37,011 bases of DNA from Spongiibacteraceae bacterium (GTDB lineage Bacteria > Pseudomonadota > Gammaproteobacteria > Pseudomonadales > Spongiibacteraceae). Below the pieces are notes generated by a model. It worked only from the letters and a program-made list of their open reading frames with translations, was not told where the DNA came from and did not search any database. The position numbers and the translations under genes are program-made. The DNA is taken from assembly GCA_002710725.1 (NCBI GenBank), contig PAKT01000021.1, positions 1-37,011 of the forward strand, read 5' to 3'. Of the stretch, positions 15,291 through 27,048 are shown one piece after another (position 1 is the first letter of the stretch; every line of letters begins with the position of its first letter).

Positions 15291-15430
15291 ACCACATAAA
15301 CAGCCACTCAGGGGCCTGCCCACAAAGGCCACAGCGCAGTTTTTTCGAGCTGAACTATACTGAATCCAGGACGCAACGATCCGATTCGACGACGTTGCAT
15401 AACGTTTCAGCTTCGACCCGCGCAGTGGAT

Positions 15431-15928
15431 ATGGCTCGCAGACAAAAAAACTCTGACCTGACAAGGCGCGAGCAGCGCAAAGTCCAGATTCTCCTGGCAG
15501 AGGATTCGCTGGGTGATGTCGTTCTGGTGCGCAAGGGCCTTGAAGCCATCAATATTCCCTTCGAGCTGACAGTGGTCAGCCACGGCGAAGAACTGCTGAG
15601 CTATCTGGTGAACGCCCTCGAGCTCGACGGCCAGAACAGCCTGCCCTTTCCGGATGTGGTGCTGATCGACCTCAACATGCCCAAGCTAGACGGTTTTAAG
15701 GCGCTGGAGCTGATATCGCAGCAGGAGGCCTGCAGCCAGCTGCCGCTGGTCGTGATCTCATCATCGTCAGCGTCCGAAGACGTCAGCCTGGCCTACGAGC
15801 TCGGCGCAGACGGTTTTATCGATAAAACCCTGGGGCCGGCGGGTTTTATTGAGCAACTGAAATTTATCGAGCACTACTGGTCGCGCGAAGGCAAGGTCAT
15901 TTACCCGGGCTCTACATCGCGGCACTGA
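15431..15928 (+). CDS. Single-domain response regulator (Rcp1-like receiver)
   Basis: The receiver domain fills the protein. From the ATG at 15431 (165 residues) the acidic pair is Glu24-Asp25, the phosphoacceptor is Asp80 (LIDLNMP), the switch Ser is 110/111 and the conserved Lys is 132. There is no output domain. The extended loop between strands resembles cyanobacterial Rcp1 regulators, which usually pair with a phytochrome-like kinase, but no kinase lies nearby. The ORF track's TTG start at 15395 would add 12 residues; neither start has a clear Shine-Dalgarno, so the N-terminus is uncertain. Confidence 0.87.
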   Translation: MARRQKNSDLTRREQRKVQILLAEDSLGDVVLVRKGLEAINIPFELTVVSHGEELLSYLVNALELDGQNSLPFPDVVLIDLNMPKLDGFKALELISQQEACSQLPLVVISSSSASEDVSLAYELGADGFIDKTLGPAGFIEQLKFIEHYWSREGKVIYPGSTSRH

Positions 15929-15978
15929 CCCCCCATCAACGCCACGTTATATTGGGCACCCAAGGGCAGGCATGCGAA

Positions 15979-16056
15979 GTGCTTCGCTTCGTATCGACCA
16001 TATTTTTCGCCGGGCTTTCGCTGGTTATCGGCTTAGTGGGGGTCGCTTTATTCTGA
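15979..16056 (+). CDS. Possible 25-residue single-TM small protein
   Basis: A GTG-started frame encodes a short peptide with a basic N-terminus (VLRF) and about 20 continuous hydrophobic residues (IFFAGLSLVIGLVGVALF) before its stop. AGG lies eight bases upstream. It is in the gap between the response regulator and yebG. The hydrophobic pattern is like known single-pass small proteins, but such a frame can arise by chance, and I can see no homolog. Confidence 0.2.
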   Translation: MLRFVSTIFFAGLSLVIGLVGVALF

Positions 16057-16096
16057 TCCTGCCGTTGATAAACCCAAAAAACACTTGCAACATAAA

Positions 16097-16112
16097 CTGT
16101 ATATAAATACAG
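16097..16112. promoter_or_regulatory. LexA (SOS) box upstream of yebG
   Basis: CTGTATATAAATACAG matches the gammaproteobacterial LexA consensus CTG-N10-CAG with the favoured TATATA-like core. It lies 32 bases before the yebG start, over the expected promoter, so yebG should be repressed by LexA and induced by DNA damage as in E. coli. Confidence 0.92.
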
Positions 16113-16143
16113 TTCACAAAACTGACCGACAAGAGGACGGATC

Positions 16144-16425
16144 ATGGCTGTTGTTGCCAAGTGGATGTGCGACCGGGATAACGCAATGTTTGATAGCAAA
16201 AAAGACGCCGATGCCTACGACAAAATGCTGGAGCTGGCGGAAAACCTAACCGAACTTCTGCACAAACACGTGCCCAGCGCCAACGAAAAAGAAGCCGAAG
16301 AATTCGGTATCCTGCTGGCCCGCAACAAGGAACTGCTGGTGCAGGCCTGCAAGGGCAAGGTGGAAGCACTGGAAGAGGTCAGCGCCGAACCCAGCAATGT
16401 CACCGCGCTTGCCGCTAACGGCTGA
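16144..16425 (+). CDS. yebG: YebG-family DNA damage-inducible protein
   Basis: This 93-residue protein starts MAVVAKWMC and contains SKKDADAYDKMLELAENL, the signature region of YebG. In E. coli the gene is a LexA regulon member of unknown biochemical role. The LexA box just upstream independently supports the name. The C-terminal half is more divergent and ends in a low-complexity tail. AGAGGA precedes the ATG. It converges on the ABC exporter gene with 40 bases between stops. Confidence 0.92.
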   Translation: MAVVAKWMCDRDNAMFDSKKDADAYDKMLELAENLTELLHKHVPSANEKEAEEFGILLARNKELLVQACKGKVEALEEVSAEPSNVTALAANG

Positions 16426-16465
16426 ACCGCCTTTCAACAAAACGCAGTGCCTGTAGCTGGCGGGT

Positions 16466-18253
16466 TTATTCCAACTCCCGCCGCTGCGACTGCTGCAGGG
16501 CCCACAGCGCCGCGTACTGCCCCCCCTGAATCAGCAGCTCGGTATGGGTGCCGCGCTCTGCCAGCCTGCCCTTGTCGAGCACAATGATTTCATCGGCATC
16601 GATGATGGTCGACAGACGGTGAGCAATCACCAGGCTCGTGTGATCGCTGGCAATGTCGCGCATGGCGTCAACTATACTGCGCTCCGAGCGACTGTCCAGT
16701 GACGAAGTGGCCTCATCAAACACCAGAATAGGGGGGCGTTTGAGGATGGTACGGGCAATGGCCACCCGCTGCCTTTCACCACCCGACAGTTTTAAGCCAC
16801 GTTCGCCGACGCGCGTATCGAGACCTTGCGGCAGGCTGTTGATAAAATGTTCCAGGTGAGCGGTGCGCACCGCCTCCCATACGTCGTCATCGCTCGCATC
16901 CACACGCCCATAGCGAATATTCTCGCCAATAGTCATATTGAACAGCACGCTGTCCTGGGGCACAACGCCAATAGCGGCACGCAAGGAGGCCTGACTCACT
17001 GAGCGAATATCCTGGCCGTCGATCAGGATGCGTCCGCCACAGACCTCGTAAAACCGAAACAGCAATTTGAACAGCGTGGACTTGCCCGCGCCACTGCTGC
17101 CAACAATCGCCAGTTTGCGGCGCGGCGCTACCGAAAAACTCAGGTTTTCAATGATCGGGCGCTCCGGGTCATAGTGAAAGCTGACCTGATCAAAGTCGAT
17201 ACGGCCCTCACTGACGACCAATTCAGCGGCATCGTCCGCATCCTGTATCGTTGGAACCTGCACGAGCAAAGCAAACAAGGCCTCAATATTAGCCATAGCG
17301 CCCTTCATTTCCCGGTAGACAAAACCGAGAAAATTGAGCGGCATGAAAATCTGCATCATAAAGGCGTTGATCAGCACAAAGTCGCCGAGCGTCATCTGCT
17401 CGGCCAGCACCTGCTGCGCCGCCAGGACCATCGCCGCGGTCATACTGGCGGCGATGATAAGGGCCTGACCGCCGTTCAGAGCAAACAGACTCAGGCGATT
17501 ACGGCGGCGCGCCGTTTCCCAGCTCGCCAGTTCCGAATCGTAGTGGCGCGCTTCAAAGCCTTCATTACCGAAGTATTTTACCGTTTCAAAATTCAGCAGA
17601 CTGTCCACGGCGCGGGTGCTGGTGCGCGACTCGGCCTCGTTGGCTTCGCGCACATAGCGGGTGCGCCATTCAGTGGCAAAAACCGAAAACGCCACATAAC
17701 AGCTCACCGCCAACAGCACGATCAGGGCAAACCAGATGTTGTAATTAACCCACAACAGAACCACCACCAGGCCAATCTCGATAAAGGTGGGTACGATATT
17801 GAAGACCATAAAACGCAGCAGGAAACTGATGCCGTTAGTGCCGCGCTCAATATCCCGCGACAGACCACCAGTGCGCCGGTTAAGGTGAAACTCCAGATCG
17901 AGCGCATGCAGATGCTGAAAGGCCTTCAGACCAATGCGTCGCATCGCCCGTTCCGTCACGCGTCCGAACAGCGTATCGCGCAACTCGCCGAACAGCACAT
18001 TGGCAAAGCGCACCGTGCCGTAGGCCAGCAACAGCCCCAGTGGCAGGGCGACCAGCATGGAGCTGGCCCGATCCAGATCATCCACCAGGTGTTTAAGAAT
18101 AAAAGGCAGGCCGACACTCGCGAGCTTGGCACCCACCAAACAGAGCAGGGCCAGCGCTATGCGGGAGCGGAATTCAAACAGGTAAGGCCAGAGCTGGCGC
18201 AACACGCGCCAATTGATATCGCGGGCGTTAACGTGTGTTTGCTGACTGCGCAT
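16466..18253 (-). CDS. ABC exporter, ATM1/HMT1 type (fused permease-ATPase)
   Basis: This half-transporter of about 595 residues has six hydrophobic segments in the first 330 residues and a nucleotide-binding domain with Walker A GSSGAGKS (387-394 in ORF numbering), signature LSGGERQR, Walker B ILVFDEATSSLD and the H-loop IAHRLST. The motif LLNFETVKYF with the conserved HLNRRTGGLSRDIERG is that of ATM1/ABCB7 exporters, which move glutathione-linked sulfur compounds or metals. The ORF track uses a GTG at 18259; I prefer the ATG at 18253 with GAGAG upstream. Confidence 0.9.
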   Translation of the reverse strand: MRSQQTHVNARDINWRVLRQLWPYLFEFRSRIALALLCLVGAKLASVGLPFILKHLVDDLDRASSMLVALPLGLLLAYGTVRFANVLFGELRDTLFGRVTERAMRRIGLKAFQHLHALDLEFHLNRRTGGLSRDIERGTNGISFLLRFMVFNIVPTFIEIGLVVVLLWVNYNIWFALIVLLAVSCYVAFSVFATEWRTRYVREANEAESRTSTRAVDSLLNFETVKYFGNEGFEARHYDSELASWETARRRNRLSLFALNGGQALIIAASMTAAMVLAAQQVLAEQMTLGDFVLINAFMMQIFMPLNFLGFVYREMKGAMANIEALFALLVQVPTIQDADDAAELVVSEGRIDFDQVSFHYDPERPIIENLSFSVAPRRKLAIVGSSGAGKSTLFKLLFRFYEVCGGRILIDGQDIRSVSQASLRAAIGVVPQDSVLFNMTIGENIRYGRVDASDDDVWEAVRTAHLEHFINSLPQGLDTRVGERGLKLSGGERQRVAIARTILKRPPILVFDEATSSLDSRSERSIVDAMRDIASDHTSLVIAHRLSTIIDADEIIVLDKGRLAERGTHTELLIQGGQYAALWALQQSQRRELE

Positions 18254-18579
18254 GACCACTCTCTATAGAAGGATTGCGCAGTATACCTCTGATCCGGACA
18301 GGTACGAGGTTGGCTATACCCGGAACCGGATCACCCTTCCGCACTGATACGCCGTATTAGCTGATAGACCGCAGCTGGTGCACGCGCCTGGGCGATATTT
18401 GCCGCCGACAGCCTGTTTTACAGGTATAAATACACACAATGGGATAAAACACCCTGGACCCATACGCAGGATCTTGATTTGTTGATTCCACTCGGCGGAT
18501 GATAATTCTATAAGGCAATTCCGTGCTACCTGATAGAGCTTACTCAATGGAACACGAGTGACTTTCGAGGCCATAGCTT
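18254..18579. other. Intergenic gap before the HDOD gene
   Basis: About 320 bases separate the divergent ABC exporter and HDOD genes. TTGTTG (18479-18484), 16 bases and GATAAT (18501-18506) form a plausible rightward promoter. A small inverted repeat CCTGT-TTT-ACAGG lies at about 18412-18424; it is not a LexA box because the half-sites are too close. I see no gene or RNA here. Confidence 0.4.
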
Positions 18580-20079
18580 ATGGACAAAGCGATCGAGAGA
18601 CTGCTGCAAGGCAACATAAAACTGCCCAGCATCCCCGCCGTAGCGCAACAGGTGTTGGCCATGGCCAACAACCCCAATACCAGCACTGAGCAGCTCGCCT
18701 CGGTATTATCCAGCGACCCAGCTATAGCCAGTACCATTTTGCGCTATGTCAACTCAGCCGCCTATTCGCCGGTGGAACAGATAGCGTCCATACAGCGCGC
18801 CATTGTCGCCCTCGGTTTCAAGGAGGTCACCCGGATTGCGCTTACGTTCTCGCTGCTGGACAGCCGCAAGCGAAGTGGTGACGGCGGCCTCGACCCTGTC
18901 CACCTGTGGCAGCGCAGCCTGATATCGGCGATTGCAGCAAAAGCCATCGGCAACCAGGCGCGACAATCCGACCCTGAAGCACTGTTTCTCGCGGGCCTGT
19001 TGCAGGATATCGGAATGATGGGGCTGAATACCGTCAGGCCGAAACTGTATGAGCCTGTAGCTGCCAGGCAAATTGACCATATCGCCGTCGCAGCCTTTGA
19101 GCAACAAAAGCTTAAGCTCGATCACGCGAAGTTTGGTGGTTATATGTTGCAGCAATGGGGGCTGCCTGAAAAGATCGTCGAAGCGGTTGCACTGAGTCAC
19201 CAGACTCCCTTCTCCCGAGAGGGTGAAAGCAGCGACCCTTTTAATACCTGCGTCGCTATTTCCGGAATCGCCGCAGACGTTTTTATCGATTCGGAAAGGC
19301 GAGCCAAACATGCGAGCCTGATGGCCGACCTATTGAAACGTGGCCTCGGACTCAACGCGGAAGAAGCACGCAACATTCTGAAAAACATTCAGATTGAATT
19401 GAAGTCGATGGCCTGGGTGTTGGAAAAGCTGGTCACAGACCCCGAAGAAATTCAAGCGCTGCGCATTAAGGCGCAACAGGCAATCGCGAATTTAGACTTA
19501 GTGGAGCTGGCCCCGCCGGCATATCCTGCCGTTGAAATAGAAAGCGTTGATTTTGACGAGGTGAAAAATTCCAGCTTCTTGAATTCAGTGCCTGATTTTC
19601 AGGAGATTCTGGCTACCAAGAGCTTTGAAGAAAAGGTTACTCAGCTGCGGGCAACCACCCGTGACGGGTCCATGCATCTGGCCTTGTTGCGAATAGATAA
19701 CCTGCGGCGGATCGAAGAACTGCACGGAGAGAAAGTTGCCGCACTGCTGCTTAAAGTGATCGGAAGGAACGTCATCAAAGCACTGCGAGATACGGATCTG
19801 GTCACCCGCTACGGCGACGTGTTTGCCATAATCCTGGTGAACTCCACTGAAGACGGTTCCCACGTCGCCATGGATCGCGTACTCGAGCGCTTTCGTGGAG
19901 TAGGTTACAGTGTTGGCGAAAACCAGAAGGTCGAGCTAATTATGTCTGCAGGCATCGCTGTCGGCGCACCCGACTACGGCGCCTCACTCGATGACGCCAT
20001 GGGCGTCGCACTCGGAGCGCTGAAAGCCGCCCATCGCGCTGGTGAATATGAAATTGTTTCCCATTTGAACGCCGCCTGA
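18580..20079 (+). CDS. HDOD-domain signalling protein with a degenerate GGDEF domain
   Basis: The 499-residue protein has an HDOD domain over about residues 10-210 (opening with LPSIPAVAQQVLAMA, later LLQDIGMMGLN), a linker helical region, and a C-terminal fold with GGDEF-domain character (about 350-495). The active-site loop reads RYGDVF (410-415), lacking one Gly and the catalytic Glu, and the substrate Asp/Asn positions are changed (RIDNLRRIEELHGE). It therefore should not make cyclic di-GMP and may instead be a sensor or partner domain. Only a weak GAGG lies 11 bases before the ATG. It converges on a true diguanylate cyclase gene. Confidence 0.85.
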   Translation: MDKAIERLLQGNIKLPSIPAVAQQVLAMANNPNTSTEQLASVLSSDPAIASTILRYVNSAAYSPVEQIASIQRAIVALGFKEVTRIALTFSLLDSRKRSGDGGLDPVHLWQRSLISAIAAKAIGNQARQSDPEALFLAGLLQDIGMMGLNTVRPKLYEPVAARQIDHIAVAAFEQQKLKLDHAKFGGYMLQQWGLPEKIVEAVALSHQTPFSREGESSDPFNTCVAISGIAADVFIDSERRAKHASLMADLLKRGLGLNAEEARNILKNIQIELKSMAWVLEKLVTDPEEIQALRIKAQQAIANLDLVELAPPAYPAVEIESVDFDEVKNSSFLNSVPDFQEILATKSFEEKVTQLRATTRDGSMHLALLRIDNLRRIEELHGEKVAALLLKVIGRNVIKALRDTDLVTRYGDVFAIILVNSTEDGSHVAMDRVLERFRGVGYSVGENQKVELIMSAGIAVGAPDYGASLDDAMGVALGALKAAHRAGEYEIVSHLNAA

Positions 20080-20213
20080 CCGTTCGCTTCCAAGGCTTGA
20101 TTACTGTGTATGCGTAGCTTCAGATCGCGCGTGCGGTGACCAGGGTTAGCGCTTTTTGCCACCGAAAGCTCGCAAAGCAATCTGACGGAGTCGTCCGACA
20201 GAATCCTTGGGTG

Positions 20214-21182
20214 TCAACGACTGACTTGCCCTTCTTTCTTCACGGCATACATCATCTCATCACCATCGGCGAGCAGGGCATCGAGGCTGTCATGGCGAAA
20301 TCGGCTGTATTCCACAACCCCGGCAGAAAAGGCTATCTCGTAGGGTTTGCCGGATGTGCGGTTGTACTTTGCCACCACCTTGGAAAGTTTTTCAACGCCG
20401 GCTTGCGCGCCCGCTTTATTGGTATCCGATAACAGCACCACAAATTCATCACCGCCAAGACGGGCAAATATATCCGAGCGTCGAAATTCTCTTTTCAGAA
20501 TCTCCGCAAAGTTTATCAGTACCCGATCACCTTCGGCATGCCCGAATTCGTCGTTTATCGGCTTGAATTTATTCAGGTCGAAAAACAGCAGGCTCAGGGG
20601 ATGTTGGTGGCGCTCCGCCAGATTCAGGCTTTTCTCGGCCAGCATGACAAATCCACGCCGATTGGACAGCCCGGTCAGATCATCGACGGTCGCCATTTTT
20701 GTGGCGATCAGCTCGTTCTCAGCCATGATCGCCAGATCCTGCAGGGATTCGAGGTCGTGCTCATCCAGAGTGCGTGGCTGCCGGTCGATCAGGCACAAAG
20801 TACCCAATGCGTGGCCGTCCTGATCCCGCAGCGGGTAGCCGGCGTAGAACCTGATATTGGGCCCGCCCACGACCAGAGGGTTGTCACAAAATCGTTCATC
20901 GAGACGGGCATCGTTGATAACCAACAGATCATCTTCATAAATAGCATGGCCGCAGAAGGATATGTCTCTTGGGGTTTCGGGGGCATCCAGTCCGTCTTTG
21001 GATTTGAACCACTGGCGGTTTTCATCCACCAGACTGACCAAAGCAATGGGCACATCAAACAGTTTTTTCGCCAGACGCGTCAACCGATCAAAGCGCTCCT
21101 CGGCCGGCGTATCCAAAACCTTCAATCGACGCAAGGCGTCAACGCGTTCACGATCGCTTCCTGGTATCGGTGCAGGATTCAT
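20214..21182 (-). CDS. GAF-GGDEF diguanylate cyclase (copy A)
   Basis: This 322-residue soluble protein combines an N-terminal GAF sensor domain (about 20-155) with a GGDEF domain (about 165-322) that makes cyclic di-GMP from two GTP. The catalytic motif GGDEF is at 243-247, with FFDLNKFKPIND upstream, and an intact inhibitory I-site RxxD (Arg234, Asp237) lies five residues before it, so product inhibition is expected. GAGGTGGT lies before the ATG. It is the closest paralog of the gene at 22317-23273, with the same motif numbering, and sits downstream of the YihG-like acyltransferase in the same direction. Confidence 0.93.
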   Translation of the reverse strand: MNPAPIPGSDRERVDALRRLKVLDTPAEERFDRLTRLAKKLFDVPIALVSLVDENRQWFKSKDGLDAPETPRDISFCGHAIYEDDLLVINDARLDERFCDNPLVVGGPNIRFYAGYPLRDQDGHALGTLCLIDRQPRTLDEHDLESLQDLAIMAENELIATKMATVDDLTGLSNRRGFVMLAEKSLNLAERHQHPLSLLFFDLNKFKPINDEFGHAEGDRVLINFAEILKREFRRSDIFARLGGDEFVVLLSDTNKAGAQAGVEKLSKVVAKYNRTSGKPYEIAFSAGVVEYSRFRHDSLDALLADGDEMMYAVKKEGQVSR

Positions 21183-21266
21183 CGTGGTACCACCTCATTA
21201 ACTTCAGCTTGAGTTGTAAACTTGATGTATTAATGAAACACGGTAGCAATCCACGCCGCTATCAGG

Positions 21267-22163
21267 CTAATTGTTATTCCGTAAATCTTGAAGCAAAGCG
21301 TCTTTCTCTCGCCACAACTCACCGACCCATTGCTGCACCTGCAAGCGATAGCTGTCGTCTTCCTGATAGTTCCGCCCACGCAATTCTTCAGGAATTGGCC
21401 GGGCCTCAATACGCACAACGATCCGGTTGATGCGGCCACAGAGCAGATCCCAGAACCCGAAGCGTGGGCCGGGGTAGTGAAGGGTAATATTCAGCAGCGT
21501 ATGCAGCTGTTTGCCCATCGCCCCGAGCACGAAGCCGGTGCCGCCGGCCTTGGGTTTAAGCAGATGACGGTAGGGGGAATCCTGGGCTTCGTGTTTTTGT
21601 GGGGTATAGCGGGTGCCTTCCATAAAATTGAAAACGGCCACCGGGGTGTACTGAAACTTCTCGCAGGCGCGGCGGGTGGTTTCCAGATCCTTGCCCTTCA
21701 AACTGGGTTTTCTCGCGATCTGTTCGGCGGTATAGCGCTTCATAAAGGGAAAATCCAGCGCCCACCAGGCCACACCGATAACCGGCACCCAGATCAACTG
21801 CTGCTTCAGAAAAAATTTAAGCATGGGTGTGCGGCGGTGCAGCACCTTCTGAACCACCAGAATATCCGCCCAGGATTGGTGGTTGCAGGTGACCAGATAC
21901 CAGTCATCAGGCCTGAGTTGGTCGAGGCCGGAGACATCCCACTCAATGCGGTTCATGGCGTCCAGCAGACGGTTATTAAACCCGATCCAAAGGGTGGCGA
22001 TCTCTATAAGCAGGCGGGTACAAAGCGCTCTCACCCCATGAATCGGGACAAGCAGTTTGATAAAGGCAAGCAGTATCAGCGGCATGAACCAGAACAGTGT
22101 CGATAGGGCGATCAGCAAAAGACTGAGGCTGCCGCGCAGCCAGTGAGGAAGAAACGCAAGCAC
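21267..22163 (-). CDS. YihG-like acyltransferase (PlsC family)
   Basis: This 298-residue membrane protein begins with a hydrophobic anchor (residues 10-40) and carries the acyltransferase motif HxxxxD (NHQSWAD, His95 to Asp100) and FMEGTR (180-185). FLKQQLIWVPVIG and ETTRRACEKF match E. coli YihG closely. The family transfers fatty acyl groups to lysophosphatidic acid. The start is GTG. It lies between two paralogous diguanylate cyclase genes and near gyrB; a lysophosphatidic acid acyltransferase gene next to gyrB is also known in Pseudomonas. Physiological substrate preference cannot be read from sequence. Confidence 0.9.
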   Translation of the reverse strand: MLAFLPHWLRGSLSLLLIALSTLFWFMPLILLAFIKLLVPIHGVRALCTRLLIEIATLWIGFNNRLLDAMNRIEWDVSGLDQLRPDDWYLVTCNHQSWADILVVQKVLHRRTPMLKFFLKQQLIWVPVIGVAWWALDFPFMKRYTAEQIARKPSLKGKDLETTRRACEKFQYTPVAVFNFMEGTRYTPQKHEAQDSPYRHLLKPKAGGTGFVLGAMGKQLHTLLNITLHYPGPRFGFWDLLCGRINRIVVRIEARPIPEELRGRNYQEDDSYRLQVQQWVGELWREKDALLQDLRNNN

Positions 22164-22316
22164 GGTTAGAGTCCGTTGGTGTTATTGGTGACAACATTGT
22201 AGTGCCATTTCACCGCGATTGCATGGCGCTGGCTGCCCCTTTGGCTCTGAGCGCCAGCCCAACCGCGCAGCCCCCCAAACGGTGGGCCTATCCCACTTGA
22301 CCGCTTTTGTTGAGGA

Positions 22317-23273
22317 CTAGGACTTCGCTTTCTGTTGGTACATCAATTTATCGCTTTCCTGCAAAAGCTCATGCAAGGAAGCATGGCGGAAGGGGTTGTA
22401 GAACACGACGCCACTCGAAAACGCGATGCTGCAAGGCAGCTTTTCCTCCGCGCTTGAGTGAGCGACAAGCTCTCTGAAGTTTTCAATGGCCAGCGCTGCC
22501 TGCTGCTCCGTGGTATCCAGCATCAGCACGACAAACTCGTCGCCACCCAGCCTTGCGCAGATATCCGAGTCACGAAATTTTTCAAGCATCTTTGCCGAGA
22601 AGATTTTCAAGACCTGGTCGCCCACCGCGTGGCCGTGCTTGTCGTTAATGGCTTTAAACTTGTTGAGATCGAAAAAGGCCAGGCTGGCGGGAACATTGTG
22701 TCTGACGCAGTATTTAAGCGCTTTTTCCGCCAAGGCCTCTAAGCCTCGACGGTTTGACAAGCCGGTTAGGGAATCGTGCGTCGCCAGCTGTATAGCATTC
22801 AATTCGCGCTCTGCCATCTGTCCAAGATCGGTCAGGTTTTGCAAATCCTCACTGGAAAAGGGCCTGGGGACGGAGTCGATAATGCATAAGGTCCCCATGA
22901 CATAGCCGTCAATATCCTTAAGGGGATAGCCCGCATAAAACCTGATGTGAGGTGGGCCAGTGACGAGAGGGTTATCCGCAAAACGCGCATCCCTGGAGGC
23001 GTCTTTTATCACCAGGGTCTCATGGCAAAAAACCACGTGACCGCAAAACGAGATGTTTCTCGGCGTCTCCGAAACAGATAGCCCTTTAACGGATTTGAAC
23101 CACTGCCGGTTCTGATCAATCAGGCTGACCAAGGCGATCGGTACTTCGAACAATTTTGTCGCCAGGCGTGTCAGGCGGTCAAAGCGTTCTTCTGATCCGG
23201 TATCCAGAATGTTCAAGGCTCGCAGCGCCGCTACGCGCTCGTCGTCATTTCTTGGAGCAGGAGCGTCAAGCAT
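22317..23273 (-). CDS. GAF-GGDEF diguanylate cyclase (copy B)
   Basis: This 318-residue protein has a GAF domain (about 20-155) followed by an active-looking GGDEF domain with GGDEF at 243-247 and an I-site RDSD (234-237). Long identical stretches with copy A, such as RFDRLTRLA, VPIALVSL, NRQWFKS and SFCGH, and identical residue numbering for every motif, show recent common ancestry. Sensor-domain ligand residues differ, so the two may sense different cues. Translation starts at ATG with no strong Shine-Dalgarno. It lies between the acyltransferase and gyrB. Confidence 0.93.
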   Translation of the reverse strand: MLDAPAPRNDDERVAALRALNILDTGSEERFDRLTRLATKLFEVPIALVSLIDQNRQWFKSVKGLSVSETPRNISFCGHVVFCHETLVIKDASRDARFADNPLVTGPPHIRFYAGYPLKDIDGYVMGTLCIIDSVPRPFSSEDLQNLTDLGQMAERELNAIQLATHDSLTGLSNRRGLEALAEKALKYCVRHNVPASLAFFDLNKFKAINDKHGHAVGDQVLKIFSAKMLEKFRDSDICARLGGDEFVVLMLDTTEQQAALAIENFRELVAHSSAEEKLPCSIAFSSGVVFYNPFRHASLHELLQESDKLMYQQKAKS

Positions 23274-23395
23274 TAGGTGCCGCCATAATTTCTATTCATA
23301 AACGGCTGAGGCTAGAGGATGGCTAGCCGGATAGATACCCGTACTTTTACGCATGGATGCGCAACCAGAGGGGGGAGGGGGGAAAGGGTCGGTAC

Positions 23396-23431
23396 AAAAA
23401 CGAAAGCCAGACGCCGGCCCGAAAGCCGGCG
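23396..23431 (-). terminator. Possible terminator after gyrB
   Basis: Ten bases beyond the gyrB stop, a perfect 7-bp GC stem (CGCCGGC and GCCGGCG, 6-base loop) lies at 23412-23431. Its T-run (minus strand) begins only 11 bases after the stem, so it is an imperfect intrinsic terminator. Confidence 0.4.
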
Positions 23432-23440
23432 CCAGTCAGA

Positions 23441-26994
<3,554 letters not shown>

Positions 26995-27003
26995 AATCTA
27001 GCG

Positions 27004-27028
27004 AAAAAAAGGGTGGCCTGTGCCACCC
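27004..27028 (-). terminator. Intrinsic terminator between dnaN and recF
   Basis: On the minus strand GGGTGGC, loop ACAG and GCCACCC form a perfect 7-bp stem followed by seven T. It starts 21 bases after the dnaN stop and ends 10 bases before the recF start. It should uncouple recF-gyrB from dnaA-dnaN. Confidence 0.88.
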
Positions 27029-27048
27029 CTCCTCATCGCCAATCCGCC

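Noticed and set aside
14448-15464. Leftward ORF of 338 codons opposite the antiporter gene
   Set aside because: Shadow of the antiporter coding strand; no domain and no ribosome-binding site.
17174-18268. Rightward ORF of 364 codons
   Set aside because: Antisense shadow of the ABC exporter; the product is Gln/His-rich with no domain.
18412-18424. CCTGT-TTT-ACAGG as a LexA box
   Set aside because: LexA needs CTG-N10-CAG; here the half-sites are only five bases apart.
22220-22262. GC-rich inverted repeat between the copy B cyclase and the acyltransferase
   Set aside because: The stem is only about six base pairs with a large loop and no T-run on the transcribed strand, so not called a terminator.
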